A stretch of 17,489 bases of DNA from contig CAZSYM010000044.1 in the NCBI GenBank assembly GCA_964611145.1, positions 1 through 17,489 on the forward strand. The letters are read 5' to 3'. The position numbers and the translations under genes were made by a program. Below, one piece after another: positions 14,742 through 17,489 of the stretch (position 1 is its first letter; each line of letters begins with the position of its first letter). Source of the stretch: WFQV01 sp964611145. GTDB lineage: Bacteria; Bacteroidota; Ignavibacteria; Ignavibacteriales; Melioribacteraceae. Below the pieces are notes generated by a model. That model saw only the letters and a list, made by a program, of their open reading frames with translations. It searched no databases and had not been told where the DNA came from.

Positions 14742-16094
14742 TCAAATAAAATAATTTTTCTTAGCAAATTCCGTTAATTCGTCCCTAAACTTAGGATGAG
14801 CGATATTTATAAGCGCGCGTGCTCTCTCCTGAATGGATTTTCCGAACAGATGCGCAACTCCGTATTCCGTAACGACGTAATGCACATCCCCGCGCGTGGT
14901 AACCACTCCCGCGCCCGGTTTCAACGTGGGGACAATTCTCGAATATTTCAAATCCTTTGTGGTCGAAGGCAAAGCGATAATAGGCTTTCCGCCTTCCGAA
15001 TGTGCCGCTCCCCTAATAAAATCAAGCTGTCCGCCTATACCGCTATACAATTTGGTTCCAAGAGAATCGGCGCAAACCTGCCCGGTCAAATCTATTTCTA
15101 TAGCGGAATTTATGGCAACCATTTTTTTATTCTGGGAAATCACGAAAGGATTATTAACATATTCCTGAGGATGAAATTCGAACACAGGATTATTATCGAT
15201 ATAATTAAAAGCTTTCTTAGTGCCAAGCACAAAGCCCGCAATTATTTTTCCGGGATGCAAAGTTTTCTTTTCGCCCGTAATCACGCCTTCTTCCACGAGG
15301 TCAACGATTCCGTCGGAAAACATTTCCGTGTGAATTCCCAAATCCTTCTTACCGCGCAGATTTTTCATAACGGCATCGGGAATAGCGCCTATGCCCATTT
15401 GCAAGGTGGAACCGTCCTCAATCATTTCGGCGATATAAAGGCCTATTTTCTCATAGACTTCCAATTGTGCGGGCGTAGCGTTGGGATCGACCTGCGGGAG
15501 TTCCATCAAAGGTTCCGTATGCTCGACTATATAATCGATTTTATTTATATGAATAAAGCTATTTCCCAAACCGCGGGGCATTTCTCTGTTTATTTGTGCG
15601 ATTACAACTTTAGCCTTCTCCGCCGGAGTTTTGATATTTCCCACATCAATTCCGTAACTGCAAAAACCATGCTCGTCGGGAGGGGAAACATTTATAAGCG
15701 CCACATCGGCTTCGATTATTCCCCGTTTAAAAAGAAGCGTTACCTCCGAAAGCGGAATGGGAATAAATTCCGCTCTCCCCTCGTTAACCGCCTGACGAGT
15801 GTTCGCACCGATAAAAAAGGCTTTATGCTTGAAATGCTTTTCCATTCCCGGCTGAGTGTAAGGCAAATCCCCCACAATCAAAATATGATAAATGTTCACA
15901 CCGTAAAGCTCGTCTTTCCTGCGTACCATTGCGCGGATAAGTTCCAAAGGTGCGGCGCAACCGGGCTGAACAATAATATTGTCGCCAGATTTTATTACTC
16001 GCACGGCTTCGTCCGCCGTTACGACTTTCTCGTTGTATTTACTTCTCCAAATCGGAGCGCTGTTTCTAACCACTTTAATATCTTCCGTTTCCAT
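14742..16094 (-). CDS. Acetyl-CoA hydrolase/transferase family protein (4-hydroxybutyrate CoA-transferase-like)
   Basis: The 450-residue enzyme belongs to the Cat1/4-hydroxybutyrate CoA-transferase family, which moves CoA between acetyl-CoA and a carboxylate such as butyrate, succinate or 4-hydroxybutyrate. The catalytic glutamate that forms the covalent CoA thioester is E257 in GIHTEMFSDG (253-262). The glycine-rich GIGAIPDAV (234-242) and SGIGGQLDFIRGA (351-363) are the conserved CoA-binding segments. Length and motif order are normal. ATG at 16094 lies 10 bp after the ald stop. The acid substrate is unclear: no 4-hydroxybutyrate dehydrogenase or butyrate gene is nearby, and the link to alanine dehydrogenase suggests amino-acid fermentation or acetate/acyl-CoA balance, which is inference. 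Confidence 0.88.
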   Translation of the reverse strand: METEDIKVVRNSAPIWRSKYNEKVVTADEAVRVIKSGDNIIVQPGCAAPLELIRAMVRRKDELYGVNIYHILIVGDLPYTQPGMEKHFKHKAFFIGANTRQAVNEGRAEFIPIPLSEVTLLFKRGIIEADVALINVSPPDEHGFCSYGIDVGNIKTPAEKAKVVIAQINREMPRGLGNSFIHINKIDYIVEHTEPLMELPQVDPNATPAQLEVYEKIGLYIAEMIEDGSTLQMGIGAIPDAVMKNLRGKKDLGIHTEMFSDGIVDLVEEGVITGEKKTLHPGKIIAGFVLGTKKAFNYIDNNPVFEFHPQEYVNNPFVISQNKKMVAINSAIEIDLTGQVCADSLGTKLYSGIGGQLDFIRGAAHSEGGKPIIALPSTTKDLKYSRIVPTLKPGAGVVTTRGDVHYVVTEYGVAHLFGKSIQERARALINIAHPKFRDELTEFAKKNYFI

Positions 16095-16104
16095 TTGTTT
16101 TTCT

Positions 16105-17226
16105 TTAATTGTGCGAGAAGAAATGTAATCTTCGAAATTCGAGATTAAAAGTTTCCGCTATGATTTCATTCGTACAGTAACCGTTATGGGTGCAAACGCC
16201 TTTTGCCAAACCTTCGTCGCCAAGTATGGCGTTCGTTAAACCGTTATTGGCAATGTTCAAAATATATTCAATCGAGGCGTTCGTTAAACCGTAGGAAGCG
16301 GTACGAGAAACGAGAGCGGGCATATTGGGAACGCAGTAATGAATGACGTCGTGCTTTACGAAAACCGGGTCCGAAATGGTCGTGGGGTAACTCGTTTCCA
16401 CGCAACCGCCTTGGTCAATGGAAACGTCCACTATTACGGCGCCTTTTTTCATGGTCTTCACCATTTCCTCCGTAACCAGATGAGGAGCCTTTTCGCCTTT
16501 CACCTGCACCGCACCGATTAAAATATCGGCAAATTTCACTCCGCGAGCAATTGTATAAGGATTAGCCTTAACGGTTGTGATGTTCTTTGTCAAAAGATTT
16601 TCCAATCTTTGCAAACGTCTTATATCTTTATCCAGAACGATAACCTGTGCGCCTCTTCCCAATGCGGAACGTGCGGCGTTCAAGCCCACGACACCGGCGC
16701 CAAGAATAACAACGGCGGCGGGAGCTACGCCCGTAATTCCTCCCATTAAAATTCCCCTGCTCCCTTTTACGTCGCTACAAAGATAACGTTCGCCTTCCAG
16801 GACGGCTAATTGTCCCGCAATCTCGCTCATTGCATGCAAGACGGGAAGATAATCGTCCCTTTCAATCAATTCATAACTAATGGCGGTAATCTTCTTCTCC
16901 AGCAGTTTTTCCATTATTTGTTTTCTTCCAACCGCCAAATGCAGAGAGGAAAGAAGTATTTGCCCCTCCTGTAAAAACTCCGCCTCCTCTTCCGTGATGT
17001 GAGTAATCTTAACAATAATATCGGCACGTTGAAACACTTCTTCCTTAGTGTAAACTATTTTAGCGCCGACTCTCTCATATTCCTCGTCGGTAAAATTGCT
17101 ACATTTACCGGCGTTGGATTCGATATAAACCGTGTGACCCTGTTCCACTAAACTATGCACGCCACCGGGAACCAAAGCCACTCGTTTCTCTTCGAAAACA
17201 GAATCTTTCGGAATTCCGATTACCAT
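16105..17226 (-). CDS. ald: Alanine dehydrogenase
   Basis: Ald interconverts L-alanine and pyruvate plus ammonia with NAD in the cytoplasm. The 373-residue protein has R15 (EEKRVAL), K73 (IVKITH) and H96 (SSLHLA), matching the known pyruvate-binding and catalytic residues. The NAD-binding fold carries GAGVVG (176-181), with D199 at the end of the second strand (VIVLDKD). DVSIDQGGC (267-275) supplies the catalytic aspartate. HYCVPNMPALV (296-306) is a family signature. The substrate loop reads SSLHLA rather than the more usual TYLHLA, a mild variation. ATG at 17226 has only a weak AGAAAAG upstream. It is the first gene of the minus-strand series, with a candidate promoter 30-60 bp upstream. 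Confidence 0.94.
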   Translation of the reverse strand: MVIGIPKDSVFEEKRVALVPGGVHSLVEQGHTVYIESNAGKCSNFTDEEYERVGAKIVYTKEEVFQRADIIVKITHITEEEAEFLQEGQILLSSLHLAVGRKQIMEKLLEKKITAISYELIERDDYLPVLHAMSEIAGQLAVLEGERYLCSDVKGSRGILMGGITGVAPAAVVILGAGVVGLNAARSALGRGAQVIVLDKDIRRLQRLENLLTKNITTVKANPYTIARGVKFADILIGAVQVKGEKAPHLVTEEMVKTMKKGAVIVDVSIDQGGCVETSYPTTISDPVFVKHDVIHYCVPNMPALVSRTASYGLTNASIEYILNIANNGLTNAILGDEGLAKGVCTHNGYCTNEIIAETFNLEFRRLHFFSHN

Positions 17227-17255
17227 GTTTCTTTTCTAATTTTTATTATGAATCT

Positions 17256-17287
17256 GTAAAATTACTCAAATAATTATAATATTTCAA
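17256..17287 (-). promoter_or_regulatory. Candidate Bacteroidota-type promoter for the ald operon
   Basis: On the minus strand TTG (17287-17285) is followed after exactly 20 nt by TAATTTTAC (17264-17256), near the TAnnTTTG consensus. The start of transcription would fall about 25 nt before the ald ATG. The spacing equals that of the candidates before sprA and the transglycosylase gene, which raises confidence in all three. Confidence 0.4.
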
Positions 17288-17489
17288 AAATGCAAGCGAG
17301 GGATTCGGGGTGAGAATGTGTTCCTCGGAAAGCATATTATATAACCAATCCCGAATTATGAAAGATAAATATCCCTTCCCCCTCTCAAAGAATTTTCAAC
17401 GATATCTCTAACACTTCCCAAACATGATTTTATTCTTGAGAATTTTTAGGAGTTCTAATTGCTTTCTTGCCATTACTCTTTTGACTTTA
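17288..17489. other. Non-coding end of the window
   Basis: I see no supported gene, RNA or repeat in these 202 bases. A 26-codon minus-strand frame (17488-17408) is open from the window edge and could be the end of a gene outside the window, but that length is expected by chance and it matches nothing I recognise. Confidence 0.5.

Noticed and set aside
14796..16148. A 450-codon open frame on the plus strand
   Set aside because: It is antisense to the CoA-transferase gene over almost its whole length. Its translation shows no domain and the opposite frame has all family motifs.
17408..17488. Open minus-strand frame running off the window edge
   Set aside because: A 26-codon open frame is common by chance and the peptide matches no family I know.

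Overview
The window looks like a chromosomal segment from a member of the Bacteroidota/Chlorobi group, most likely an Ignavibacteria-like lineage. It carries the core type IX secretion (T9SS) gene sprA and the T9SS regulator porX. It also encodes a secreted enzyme with a 'YPNPFNP' C-terminal sorting domain of the sort common in Ignavibacteria and their relatives. Three candidate promoters fit the Bacteroidota spacing (TTG, 20 nt, then TAATTTT-like), and several genes also have recognisable Shine-Dalgarno (SD) sequences. The lineage is inferred from these traits; no rRNA gene or other phylogenetic marker was used.

Layout. Positions 1-560 (plus strand) hold two near-identical copies of a small GIY-YIG nuclease unit, 377 bp apart. 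The first copy is cut by the window edge. Each is followed by sequence matching the 3' end of a tRNA-Leu gene; in copy 1 that end is split in its T-loop by a 20-nt palindrome, and in copy 2 it has decayed. Several related palindromes lie nearby. Everything from 600 to 17226 is on the minus strand. In transcription order it reads: alanine dehydrogenase (ald), an acetyl-CoA hydrolase/4-hydroxybutyrate CoA-transferase family enzyme, a calcineurin-like phosphatase, sprA, porX, tsaE, tsaB, accD, a strong terminator, a membrane-anchored lytic transglycosylase, and a secreted glycoside hydrolase with a T9SS sorting signal.

How the genes fit together. Gaps are short (10, 2, 121, 12, -4, 55 and 31 bp), so ald to accD could be one long transcript or two, with a candidate second promoter just before sprA. 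SprA is the outer-membrane channel of T9SS, and PorX is the response regulator/PglZ-domain protein that controls T9SS genes in other Bacteroidota. The glycoside hydrolase at the downstream end is a predicted T9SS cargo, and the transglycosylase acts on the peptidoglycan that large envelope machines must cross. TsaE and TsaB belong to the tRNA t6A pathway, AccD to fatty-acid synthesis, and Ald and the CoA-transferase to alanine and acyl-CoA metabolism.

The most unusual part is the first 560 bases, where a nuclease gene, a broken tRNA-Leu end and short palindromes occur together in tandem. The rest is a coherent, apparently intact housekeeping and T9SS block with no insertion sequence, CRISPR array or prophage visible.
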